This document shows, one piece after another, positions 1-9,385 of a stretch of 64,000 bases of DNA. Made by a program: the position numbers and the translations under genes. The stretch is from Pseudidiomarina gelatinasegens (GTDB lineage: Bacteria > Pseudomonadota > Gammaproteobacteria > Enterobacterales > Alteromonadaceae). The notes below the pieces were generated by a model. It ran no database searches. It was not told the DNA's origin and was given only the letters and a program-made list of their open reading frames with translations. The DNA is taken from NCBI RefSeq assembly GCF_004025325.1, contig NZ_RSFE01000010.1, positions 1-64,000 on the forward strand. Reading direction: 5' to 3'. Position 1 is the stretch's first letter. Each line of letters starts with the position of its first letter.

Positions 1-66
1 TAAAATTTTTAAGACTCAAAACGTCTGCTTTTGGCGGCTTCGTTGCCTGCCTCAAGCGTGGGGCGC

Positions 67-127
67 ATTTTAGAGATTTAACTCGCCGCGTCAAGCGCCT
101 TTTTGACATTTTTAGGTGTTTTTTTGC
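67..127 (-). promoter_or_regulatory. Stable-RNA (rRNA/tRNA) promoter reading off the left edge
   Basis: On the minus strand a -35 TTGACG (89-94) and a -10 TAAAAT (67-72) are separated by 16 bp and followed by a GC-rich discriminator (GCGCCCC). Upstream (95-127) lie A-tracts typical of an UP element. The same 16-bp spacing and GC-rich discriminator occur at the two tRNA-Gly promoters in this window. The transcribed gene lies left of the window; an rRNA or tRNA operon is inferred, not seen. Confidence 0.6.
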
Positions 128-156
128 CGACTGCTGATTTTGTAATCAATGTGCAT

Positions 157-182
157 AAAAAAAGCTCGCCGAAGCGAGCTTT
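157..182 (-). terminator. Intrinsic terminator of the S8 peptidase gene
   Basis: A 9-bp stem (161-169 AAAGCTCGC with 174-182 GCGAGCTTT) with a CGAA tetraloop is followed on the minus strand by a T-run (A-run 157-163 on plus). It lies about 20 bp downstream of the leftward peptidase stop. Confidence 0.9.
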
Positions 183-203
183 TTGGGTGTGATTCCGGCC
201 ATA

Positions 204-1868
204 TTACTTTTTAGGGCCGCCTTTACCAGGGTTACCACCACCAGGGTTACCACCACCAGTGTCGCCACCAGTATCACCGCCAGTAGAACCACCACAGCCA
301 TTCGCTGTTAAATAGTCTACTGCAGCTTTAGCTTGTACTAAGCCATAACCGTATGCGTTATCACGTCCGGCTGCACCTAAGTCTTTCGCTGATGCATGCA
401 ATGCATTACGAATGTCATTATTGGTACATGTTGTGTGTTGTGACCAAACTAGGGCAGCAACGCCTGCAACGTGTGGTGAAGCCATTGAGGTACCATCAAA
501 ATACGCCCAATCGCTATCTGTTACGCCAACAGTGGTTGATGCGCCAACCTGACTCAGCATCGCTGCACCGTCAGTATCGCTCACGCCGACCGCAGGAATA
601 GAAGCACTATAACCACCAAGTGTACCTAGTAGTGCGCCCGGCTCATTGTTATAAACAACTGTACCAACACCGCCACCAGCTTCACAGGCTTGAACTTTTT
701 CAGCGAAAGAAACAACGCCACGTTCAATCAAGCAAACTTTACCAACAGCATCATTACATGGTGCGTCACCGATACCGCAATTTGCTAATGCGCCGGTAGC
801 TTCGATACGCGCAGTACCGTCCATGCCAGTAGCTTCAAATGCTGTACCCGCAACAACGAGGTCTACTTTCTCACCCATTCCGCGTGGAACTGAAGAAAGT
901 ACACTCACGCCAGGACCGGCAAGCTCAACTTGATCGGTTTGTTGTGAGAATGATGCGACTTGTTCACTCGCGTCAACTGCAGCGACTGAAACAACTGCGT
1001 CATATGATGCAGGATAAGAATGGCGTGTGTTGCCGTCATTACCTGCAGCCGCGATGCTTAATACACCCGCGTCGTTCAATTGTGCGAAAGCGCGCTCTTC
1101 AGTACGGTTTGCACGTGAACCACCTAAACTCATGTTAATTACGTCGGCGCCATAATCTGCACATTGCTCTGCAGCGGCCATTAACGACGATGAGTATGCC
1201 CAACCTGACGCTGAGAATACTTTAACGATATGTAAGTTAACCTGGCCACTTGGTAACACACCAACAACACCTTCGCCATTGGTTAAGGCTGCAATGGTTC
1301 CAGCAACATGAGTGCCGTGACCATTCTCATCGGTATACCATGTACCTGTGCCGCTATCGTTGACACCGGTTACACCCGTAGTTTGAAGATCTGGGTGACC
1401 TAGGTCGTAACCTGAATCGATAATACAAACAGTACGCGAACCAGCACCAGCATCTGATACCTGATCAGCTTGAACCAACTCGATGCCGTAAGGCTTGTTC
1501 GGTTCCCACTGCGTATTCATTGCATAACGTTTTTCGTCTGGGGTTACGCTGATAACATTCGGGTTATTCATTAAGCCATGAATGGCTGAATGAGGGACTT
1601 GAATGGCCATAGCGTTAAAACGCTTATAACGTTGCAAGATTTTGTTATCTTTATTACCACCGCCGTCTTTCTCATCTTCATCGAGATAACCGTCATCATC
1701 TAAATGCAGAAAAGCTTCAATTTGATCTTTAGAGCCTGGTTTGAACTCAACAATAACGCGTTCTTTGTCATTGTTCGCATGAGCTGGCCCATGTGCATTC
1801 ACTGCAGTGCTTACTGCAAGCGAAAGCGCCGCTAATATTAGCGCACTGTTTTTGGTAGTGTTCGACAT
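204..1868 (-). CDS. Secreted S8 (subtilisin-like) serine peptidase with PA domain
   Basis: A 554-aa secreted serine endopeptidase. It has an N-terminal signal peptide (about 1-25), an inhibitor I9-like propeptide (about 36-115) interrupted by a very acidic insert (about 56-76, rich in Asp/Glu/Gly), then the S8 domain. The catalytic triad is Asp151 (IIDSGYD), His184 (NGHGTHVAGT) and Ser461 (GTSMASPHVAG), with oxyanion Asn277. A protease-associated domain with paired Cys is inserted between Asn277 and Ser461 (about 335-445). The C-terminus is a Gly-rich tail ending in PKK, possibly a linker remnant or export tail. It is monocistronic, with a good Shine-Dalgarno (AAGGG) and its own terminator. 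Likely an extracellular enzyme for peptide nutrition, fitting a protein-degrading marine heterotroph; substrate unknown. Confidence 0.95.
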   Translation of the reverse strand: MSNTTKNSALILAALSLAVSTAVNAHGPAHANNDKERVIVEFKPGSKDQIEAFLHLDDDGYLDEDEKDGGGNKDNKILQRYKRFNAMAIQVPHSAIHGLMNNPNVISVTPDEKRYAMNTQWEPNKPYGIELVQADQVSDAGAGSRTVCIIDSGYDLGHPDLQTTGVTGVNDSGTGTWYTDENGHGTHVAGTIAALTNGEGVVGVLPSGQVNLHIVKVFSASGWAYSSSLMAAAEQCADYGADVINMSLGGSRANRTEERAFAQLNDAGVLSIAAAGNDGNTRHSYPASYDAVVSVAAVDASEQVASFSQQTDQVELAGPGVSVLSSVPRGMGEKVDLVVAGTAFEATGMDGTARIEATGALANCGIGDAPCNDAVGKVCLIERGVVSFAEKVQACEAGGGVGTVVYNNEPGALLGTLGGYSASIPAVGVSDTDGAAMLSQVGASTTVGVTDSDWAYFDGTSMASPHVAGVAALVWSQHTTCTNNDIRNALHASAKDLGAAGRDNAYGYGLVQAKAAVDYLTANGCGGSTGGDTGGDTGGGNPGGGNPGKGGPKK

Positions 1869-2020
1869 GAAATTGACCCTTTTTTATTATATTTTCTAAT
1901 ATGTTGTTCGTTCGCGATACCAACCTTTTTTAATTCGCGACATCCCATACTCTAATATTTTATGACTATGCGCAACGTCATATTGTGAGTAAATTGTAAA
2001 GAACTTAAAGATTGCTTGAC

Positions 2021-2048
2021 TAGACTTTTATGTGCTGCCCGCTACAAT
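2021..2048 (+). promoter_or_regulatory. Candidate trmA promoter
   Basis: A -10-like TACAAT (2043-2048) is preceded by TAGACT (2021-2026) at 16 bp spacing, about 30 bp upstream of the trmA start. The -10 is good and the -35 is weak. Confidence 0.45.
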
Positions 2049-2077
2049 GCGCACCTTGATTAGGTTTTGGAGTTTTT

Positions 2078-3175
2078 ATGACGCATTCAGCGATTGATTC
2101 AGACCAGTACGAAGCACAACTCAGCGATAAAGCTGAGCGTTTAAAGATAATGCTGGCTCCGTTTATAACAACGGAACTTGAAGTGTTTGAATCACCCGCC
2201 ACCCATTATCGGATGCGCGCTGAGTTTCGGGTGTGGCATGACGGCGATGATTTGTACTACATCATGTTTGATCCTGACACACGTGAGAAAATTCGTGTTG
2301 ATGATTTCCCTGTTGCAAACGAGCTTATCAACCGACTGATGCCTGCTGTGCTTGATTACGTGCGTGATCGCCCAACACTAAGGCAGAAGCTGTTTCAAGT
2401 TGAGTTCCTTTCAACCACAACAAACCAAGCATTGGTTTCTTTGCTTTATCACCGTCAACTTGATGAAAACTGGGAACGCGAAGTGCAAGCCTTGAAGGCG
2501 CACCTGCAACAATATGGGGCGATTGAATTAGTTGGCCGCGCGCGCAAACAAAAGATTTGTGTTGATAAAGACTGGGTGACGGAAACGCTTACGATTAAAG
2601 GTAAGCCATTTCATTTTCAGCAAGTTGAGAACAGCTTTACTCAGCCCAACGCGGCAGTCAACCAACACATGGTTACGTGGGCACTCGACGCGACAATCAA
2701 CGCTACCGGTGACTTGCTTGAACTATATTGTGGTAACGGCAACTTTAGCCTGCCGTTAGCGCAGAATTTTCCGCGTGTGCTGGCAACTGAAATCAGTAAA
2801 ACATCAGTGGCATCGGCGCGATACAACTGTGAACTCAACAATATCGATAATGTGACTTTGGTGCGCATGTCGGCAGAGGATTTCAGCGCGGTCATGGCTG
2901 GCGAAAAAGAGTCACGTAGAGCAAATGAAGCCAATTTAACTGACTTTGACTGCCGAACTGTATTGGTCGACCCGCCGCGAGCAGGGCTGGATGATGATAC
3001 CGTGGAGTTGGTTCGCAATTACGACACTATTATTTATGTGTCCTGTAATCCGACTACCTTGGTTGAAAACTTAACTGCACTCGCGAACACGCATGAGGTT
3101 GAGCGCGCAGCTTTATTTGATCAATTTCCATATACAGATCATATGGAAGCAGGTGTTGTATTGAAGAGAAAGTAA
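2078..3175 (+). CDS. trmA: tRNA (uracil-54-C5)-methyltransferase TrmA
   Basis: At 365 aa it matches the usual TrmA length. It uses SAM to make ribothymidine at position 54 of the tRNA T-loop (cytoplasmic). Visible motifs are the SAM-binding LLELYCGNGNFSLPLA (about 213-228), VDPPRAGLD (about 298-305), the catalytic nucleophile Cys323 in YVSCNPTTL and the general base Glu357 in DHMEAG. There is no iron-sulfur Cys cluster, which fits TrmA rather than RlmD/RlmC. The ATG at 2078 follows GGAG. It converges on the MerC-type gene with only 2 bp between them. Confidence 0.97.
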   Translation: MTHSAIDSDQYEAQLSDKAERLKIMLAPFITTELEVFESPATHYRMRAEFRVWHDGDDLYYIMFDPDTREKIRVDDFPVANELINRLMPAVLDYVRDRPTLRQKLFQVEFLSTTTNQALVSLLYHRQLDENWEREVQALKAHLQQYGAIELVGRARKQKICVDKDWVTETLTIKGKPFHFQQVENSFTQPNAAVNQHMVTWALDATINATGDLLELYCGNGNFSLPLAQNFPRVLATEISKTSVASARYNCELNNIDNVTLVRMSAEDFSAVMAGEKESRRANEANLTDFDCRTVLVDPPRAGLDDDTVELVRNYDTIIYVSCNPTTLVENLTALANTHEVERAALFDQFPYTDHMEAGVVLKRK

Positions 3176-3177
3176 AA

Positions 3178-3558
3178 TTAACTGGTTGGTGCTAACGGGT
3201 TAATTGAACGGACCAAGCGTAAATTGACCCAGTGCGCCGCTATAATAAGCCCAGCACCGATCAGAATTATCAACGGCTCGCCCATGTCACCAAGACTATC
3301 TTTGTGCCAATAAACAAAACCACCAGCAACAAGTAGAACCAACGGGTACATGCGGGCGTGTTGGCGCATACCAGAAACCAACGCAACCAGCCCAAGTACG
3401 ATACTAGTACCTAGAATCAAGCGTTCGAGTAACTCTTCACCCAAAAACGATAAGCCAATCAGTGACAGTATTGGAAGAATCACAGGCAGCAGTAAGCAAT
3501 GTAACGCACACAAGGTGGTTACCCACATACCCGTTTTATCTAATGAACGCTGAGTCAC
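3178..3558 (-). CDS. MerC-domain small membrane protein, probably Zur-regulated
   Basis: A 126-aa protein with four predicted transmembrane helices and a CALHCLLLP motif in the first, the Cys-pair signature of the MerC family (inner-membrane mercuric ion transport proteins). No merR, merT, merP or merA is nearby, so mercury resistance is unlikely to be its role. A perfect Zur-type palindrome sits about 40 bp upstream, suggesting expression under zinc limitation and a possible role in zinc uptake or trafficking (inference). The start appears to be GTG at 3558, with GGAG 11 nt upstream; an in-frame ATG 10 codons in is the alternative. Confidence 0.85.
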   Translation of the reverse strand: MTQRSLDKTGMWVTTLCALHCLLLPVILPILSLIGLSFLGEELLERLILGTSIVLGLVALVSGMRQHARMYPLVLLVAGGFVYWHKDSLGDMGEPLIILIGAGLIIAAHWVNLRLVRSINPLAPTS

Positions 3559-3595
3559 TGCTGTACTTGCTCCGCTGAAGTCATACCAAATTAAG

Positions 3596-3614
3596 AGTGT
3601 TATAGTATAACATT
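3596..3614 (-). promoter_or_regulatory. Zur box upstream of the MerC-type gene
   Basis: A perfect palindrome TGTTATA-C-TATAACA (minus strand; 3598-3612) matches the gammaproteobacterial Zur consensus core TGTTATANTATAACA. It lies between the epmA stop and the MerC-type start and overlaps TATA-rich sequence that could serve as the -10, so zinc-loaded Zur could block transcription directly. Confidence 0.75.
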
Positions 3615-3621
3615 ACTTTCT

Positions 3622-4593
3622 TTAGGCGCAAGTAATAGAAAAGGGAAGAGCTTGACGAATATCATCTAAATTTTCAGCAAGCATGAACAAACGGTCAAAA
3701 CCTAAAGCTACGCCTGCACAACGTGGCAGCCCACTTTCAAGTGCTTGAACCAGGCGAAAATCGACTGGCTTCTGCGGTTTATTGTGCTGGCTACGCAACC
3801 GATTATCCTGATCAAATCTTGCCTGTTGCTGTTTAGCGTCAGTGAGTTCCTGATAACCATTGGCAAGCTCAATCCCGCCCGCATAAACTTCAAATCGGTA
3901 AGCCACACGTACGTCACTTTCGTTGAGCTCAGCTAGTGCTGCTTGGCTGGCGGGAAAGCTATGAACAACAGTAATTGCTTTCTTATCAAAGAGTGGCTCA
4001 ATAACGATGGACATTGCCAATTGCAGCAATGTATCACGGTCGCTTTCGCGCGCGACAAGGTCACTGATGTGGGGATAGCGACTCAAACACTTTTGTAATT
4101 CGATTATTGAAGCTTGCAGCGGGTTTATCTGTAGGTATTGTTCAAACACTTGCTGATAACTTAGCCGCATAACTGGGCGCTCGCCCAACACCAATACCAA
4201 CAGCTCAAGCACTTCGGTAATTAGCTGATCCATCGAAAAGTTGATGCGATACCACTCAAGCAGCGTAAATTCTGGATTATGGTGTCGCCCCACAGCATCG
4301 TCTCTGAATACCTTACCTAATTGATAGATTGACTGACCGTGGGCGGCCAACAATCGCTTCATTGCATATTCAGGGGATGTTTGCAGATGAAAATCACGCT
4401 GCGGGAAATTACTTAATTGGCAGCTGAGATTTTCAAGATGAAGATCGGAAACGCCAAAGCGGCTTAAAATCGGGGTGTCGACTTCAAGCACATCGTGCTT
4501 GGCAAAAAACTGACGAATCTTTTGCAACAATGCAGCTCGCTGTTTTAAGACATCAAGTGTGGCACTTGGACGCCAGTCATCAGAGAGCTGCAT
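3622..4593 (-). CDS. epmA: EF-P--(R)-beta-lysine ligase EpmA
   Basis: A 323-aa class II aminoacyl-tRNA synthetase-like enzyme (PoxA/GenX/YjeA), equivalent to a lysyl-tRNA synthetase catalytic core without an anticodon-binding domain. It activates (R)-beta-lysine with ATP and transfers it to EF-P Lys34. Motif 2 is visible (FRDD...RHHNPEFTLLEWY, about 96-116), and motif 3 near the C-terminus (GVALGFDRLFML). It lies 11 bp downstream of efp on the same strand, forming an efp-epmA operon, with the beta-lysine-forming epmB divergent. Confidence 0.97.
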   Translation of the reverse strand: MQLSDDWRPSATLDVLKQRAALLQKIRQFFAKHDVLEVDTPILSRFGVSDLHLENLSCQLSNFPQRDFHLQTSPEYAMKRLLAAHGQSIYQLGKVFRDDAVGRHHNPEFTLLEWYRINFSMDQLITEVLELLVLVLGERPVMRLSYQQVFEQYLQINPLQASIIELQKCLSRYPHISDLVARESDRDTLLQLAMSIVIEPLFDKKAITVVHSFPASQAALAELNESDVRVAYRFEVYAGGIELANGYQELTDAKQQQARFDQDNRLRSQHNKPQKPVDFRLVQALESGLPRCAGVALGFDRLFMLAENLDDIRQALPFSITCA

Positions 4594-4604
4594 CGGTAAC
4601 TGCT

Positions 4605-5174
4605 TTATTTCTGAACGCGAGAAACGTATTCGCCCGAGCGCGTGTCAACTTTAACAACTTCACCCGTTTGCACAAACAAAGGCACACGTACAACGGCACC
4701 CGTGCTGAGTGTTGCTGGTTTACCACCAGTACCGGCGGTGTCGCCCTTCAGGCCTGGGTCAGTTTCAGTGATTTCAAGCTCAACAAAGTTTGGTGGGGTA
4801 ACCGCAATTGGGTTGCCATTCCACAGAGTCAGCGTGCATGTGTCTTGCTCAACCAACCATTTGGTCATATCACCAACAGCTTTTGCGTCAGCTGCAAGCT
4901 GCTCAAAAGTTTCGTTGTTCATGAAGTGCCAGAACTCACCGTCGTTATAAAGGTAAGAAAGCTCTACGTCGATAACGTCTGCGCCTTCAACTGAATCACC
5001 TGATTTAAAGGTTTTTTCAACAACTTTGCCGCTGATAAGTTTACGAATTTTTACGCGGTTAAAGGCCTGGCCTTTACCTGGTTTAACAACTTCATTGTCA
5101 ACGATGTTACACGGTTCGCCATCTTGCATGATTTTTAAACCGGCTTTAAATTCGTTTGTGCTGTAATTCGCCAT
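4605..5174 (-). CDS. efp: Elongation factor P
   Basis: At 189 aa, EF-P relieves ribosome stalling at polyproline stretches by binding between the P and E sites. Lys34 lies in the loop KPGKGQAF, the site beta-lysylated by EpmA; the partner enzymes EpmA and EpmB flank the gene. The three domains (KOW-like N-terminal and two OB folds) span the usual length. The start is placed at the ATG at 5174 (MANYST) because GAGGAAG sits just upstream and the upstream extension is unlike EF-P. epmB is divergent and the two share a roughly 110-bp promoter region. Confidence 0.98.
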   Translation of the reverse strand: MANYSTNEFKAGLKIMQDGEPCNIVDNEVVKPGKGQAFNRVKIRKLISGKVVEKTFKSGDSVEGADVIDVELSYLYNDGEFWHFMNNETFEQLAADAKAVGDMTKWLVEQDTCTLTLWNGNPIAVTPPNFVELEITETDPGLKGDTAGTGGKPATLSTGAVVRVPLFVQTGEVVKVDTRSGEYVSRVQK

Positions 5175-5285
5175 AGCTTCCTCGTATGCTTTCAAATTAA
5201 GCGATTTCGGCGCCAATAATAAACCATAACGCATCAATTATCAGGTAAAATAATTCATGTTTCACAACAAAAATGTGGAGAAGCA

Positions 5286-6284
5286 GTGTCGGTAACAAAT
5301 TTAATACGCGTTCGTCCACAGTGGCAGCAAGAATTAGCACAATCCATCACCGACCCAGTTGAGTTGGCTCAGCAGCTTGAGCTACCGCAAGGCTGGGTTG
5401 AGCAACACCTCGGTGCGCGCAAACTATTTCCACTGCGCGTTACGCAATACTTTGTTGACCAAATGGAGCGCGGCAATACCGCCGACCCACTCCTGCTGCA
5501 AGTCATGCCACAGGCTGACGAGTTTACGCAGCAACCGGGGTTCGTGACCGACCCGCTGGAAGAACAGGATAATGAACATCCTGGCATCTTACATAAATAT
5601 AAATCACGCGTTTTAGTCATTCTAAGAGGTGGCTGTGCGATTAATTGTCGCTATTGTTTTCGCCGCCACTTTCCCTACCAAGACCATCATTTTGGCCGTG
5701 CCCAGCTAAACCAACTGATTGCTTTAGTCGAAGCTGACGCCAATATCAATGAAGTGATACTGAGCGGCGGCGACCCGCTAATGGCTAACGATACGCAACT
5801 TGATACGGTGCTCACGGCACTTGAGCAGTTACCGCAATTGAAGCGAATTAGAATTCATAGCCGCCTGCCAATTGTACTGCCCTCGCGACTCACTCAGGAG
5901 CTTGCAAAACGGCTTCAACAAAGCCGGTTACAAGCTATTCTGGTGCTGCATGCGAATCATGCCAATGAGATAACGCCGGCGCTAATGAACGCGCTAAAAG
6001 TATGGTCTAATGCGGGCATAACGCTATTGAACCAGAGCGTATTATTGGCTCGCGTAAATGATGATGCGGTAACGTTGGCTGAGTTAAGTGAAGCGTTATT
6101 TGCCGCAGGCGTTCTACCCTATTACTTGCATCAGCTCGACAAAGTAGCGGGAGCCAGTCATTTTTCTATAAGCGACGAAAAAGCCCGCAACCTTGAACAA
6201 CAGTTGCGGGCCATGTTACCAGGGTTTTTAGTCCCTAAATTGGTGCGCGAAGTAGCCGGTGAAGCCAGCAAGACTCCACTTTAG
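5286..6284 (+). CDS. epmB: EF-P L-lysine 2,3-aminomutase EpmB
   Basis: A 332-aa radical-SAM, PLP-dependent enzyme (YjeK family) that converts (S)-alpha-lysine to (R)-beta-lysine for EF-P modification. The radical-SAM cluster is Cys117-x3-Cys121-x2-Cys124 (CAINCRYC), and a PLP lysine candidate lies in HQLDKVAGASH. At about 330 aa it is the short EpmB type, not the longer fermentative lysine aminomutase. The start is GTG at 5286 after GGAG. It overlaps the convergent DUF3016 gene by 4 bp at the 3' end. Confidence 0.96.
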   Translation: MSVTNLIRVRPQWQQELAQSITDPVELAQQLELPQGWVEQHLGARKLFPLRVTQYFVDQMERGNTADPLLLQVMPQADEFTQQPGFVTDPLEEQDNEHPGILHKYKSRVLVILRGGCAINCRYCFRRHFPYQDHHFGRAQLNQLIALVEADANINEVILSGGDPLMANDTQLDTVLTALEQLPQLKRIRIHSRLPIVLPSRLTQELAKRLQQSRLQAILVLHANHANEITPALMNALKVWSNAGITLLNQSVLLARVNDDAVTLAELSEALFAAGVLPYYLHQLDKVAGASHFSISDEKARNLEQQLRAMLPGFLVPKLVREVAGEASKTPL

Positions 6285-6793
6285 CGTTTAGCGCTCGGAA
6301 AAGTATCGTTGAACCACTCCATCAACAGTTCTTTTTCGAAATACAGACTATCGTGGCTTGAGCCTTGAATATTTCGCATATTGCGCGGTGGTGCTAACGA
6401 CTTCAACTCAACCTTGTCCGCGCTGCTCAGTTCAGCACCCTGAGCGTCTGTGTAGCGGTATGAAATAACCAACTCTGGATACGAAACATCATCCAGCACT
6501 CGCTGAAAGCCACTGGTAGTCGCCCCAAAAGTTGCGTCAACACGACCAGCTAAATCAACATCCTTAAAGGTTACCTGCAGCGTATTGCTCTCAGGTAATT
6601 TGGCACCTAATTCAGCAACATATTCTTCAAATTTCGCTTTAGTTCGTTCCTCAAAACGGCTTTGTAACTCGTTTACAGCCTCAAAGTCAGAGAACGACTT
6701 TACTTCGTCCCACTTCACTTCAACTTTTGCAGCATGCACTGGCGCAATCAGCATGGCTGCCACGACCGTTACACTTGCTAGTAAAGTTTTCAT
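6281..6793 (-). CDS. DUF3016 family secreted protein
   Basis: A 170-aa protein with a clear signal peptide (about 1-21, ending VHAA) and a charged soluble domain resembling DUF3016 (VEVKW start, VTFKDVDLAG middle, FEKELLMEWFNDTFP end). The function of the family is unknown; periplasmic location is inferred. The start at 6793 is chosen because GGAGGTG lies 5 nt upstream and the signal peptide begins there. It is convergent with epmB (4-bp overlap). Confidence 0.8.
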   Translation of the reverse strand: MKTLLASVTVVAAMLIAPVHAAKVEVKWDEVKSFSDFEAVNELQSRFEERTKAKFEEYVAELGAKLPESNTLQVTFKDVDLAGRVDATFGATTSGFQRVLDDVSYPELVISYRYTDAQGAELSSADKVELKSLAPPRNMRNIQGSSHDSLYFEKELLMEWFNDTFPSAKR

Positions 6794-6883
6794 AGTCACC
6801 TCCGATGGATGTTTGTGTCTTACGTACAATTATCTAAGAGTATAGATCTAATTTAACTGAAATATATGACAATTATTGCCGAT

Positions 6884-6916
6884 AAAAAAAGGAAGCGCGA
6901 GGCGCTTCCTTTTTCT
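6884..6916 (-). terminator. groEL terminator
   Basis: Stem GGAAGCGC (6891-6898) / GCGCTTCC (6902-6909) with a GAG loop; the minus-strand T-run comes from the A-run at 6884-6890. A T-rich stretch on the other side could make it bidirectional. It lies about 35 bp downstream of the groEL stop. Confidence 0.92.
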
Positions 6917-6942
6917 TTACATTCAATCTGCATTAAGCGGGA

Positions 6943-8884
<1,942 letters not shown>

Positions 8885-8973
8885 CGTTGATAACTCCTAA
8901 ACCTATTGGTTGTGGTTGATAATTCAGCTTCAGTGATGAGCCGAAGCTGTTAAAAAATTTGTTGTGTCCCTGT

Positions 8974-9001
8974 TTATGGGGGGTAAAAATTTGATATCAA
9001 G
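8974..9001 (-). promoter_or_regulatory. Sigma-32 heat-shock promoter of groESL
   Basis: On the minus strand CTTGATA (8995-9001) and CCCCATAA (8974-8981) are separated by 13 bp, close to the sigma-32 consensus CTTGAAA-N13-CCCCATNT. It lies about 90 bp upstream of the groES start. No CIRCE element is seen. Confidence 0.8.
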
Positions 9002-9061
9002 GTTTTCTGATAAATTTTTTTTGTTTTCGTATACTGAAAAAAACCAATAAAAGGTGTCTAT

Positions 9062-9385
9062 ATGAGTTCAGAACATCGCTTAGTCATTTGCAGTTGTCCG
9101 GATAAACATGTCGCCAAAGCCATCGCAGACAAAGTACTGCGTGCGCGCCGCGCTGCCTGTGTGAACATTTCGGCACCTTCTACGTCAATGTATTGGTGGG
9201 ACGACCACATTCATGCGGACGAAGAAGTCTTGTTGCAGATCAAGACTACGGCAAGTGAACTTGATGAGTTATTCAAACTCATTCAAACTGCGCACCCATA
9301 TGATGTTCCAGAACTTATCGCCGTACCTATCACCGAAGGCACGGCGGAGTATTTAGGTTGGATTAAGCAGGTCACACAATCATGA
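9062..9385 (+). CDS. cutA: Divalent-cation tolerance protein CutA
   Basis: A 107-aa trimeric PII-like fold protein of the CutA1 family, historically linked to copper tolerance, with an unclear biochemical role. Family hallmarks are the ARRAACVNI segment (about 30-38), WWDD (about 46-49) and YDVPELIAVP (about 81-90). It is translationally coupled to dsbD: its TGA overlaps the dsbD ATG (ATGA), an arrangement common in gammaproteobacteria. Confidence 0.95.
   Translation: MSSEHRLVICSCPDKHVAKAIADKVLRARRAACVNISAPSTSMYWWDDHIHADEEVLLQIKTTASELDELFKLIQTAHPYDVPELIAVPITEGTAEYLGWIKQVTQS

Noticed and set aside
4530-4994. A 154-aa rightward open frame opposite efp and epmA
   Set aside because: It lies antisense to two clear genes, has no family resemblance and no ribosome binding site; a shadow frame.
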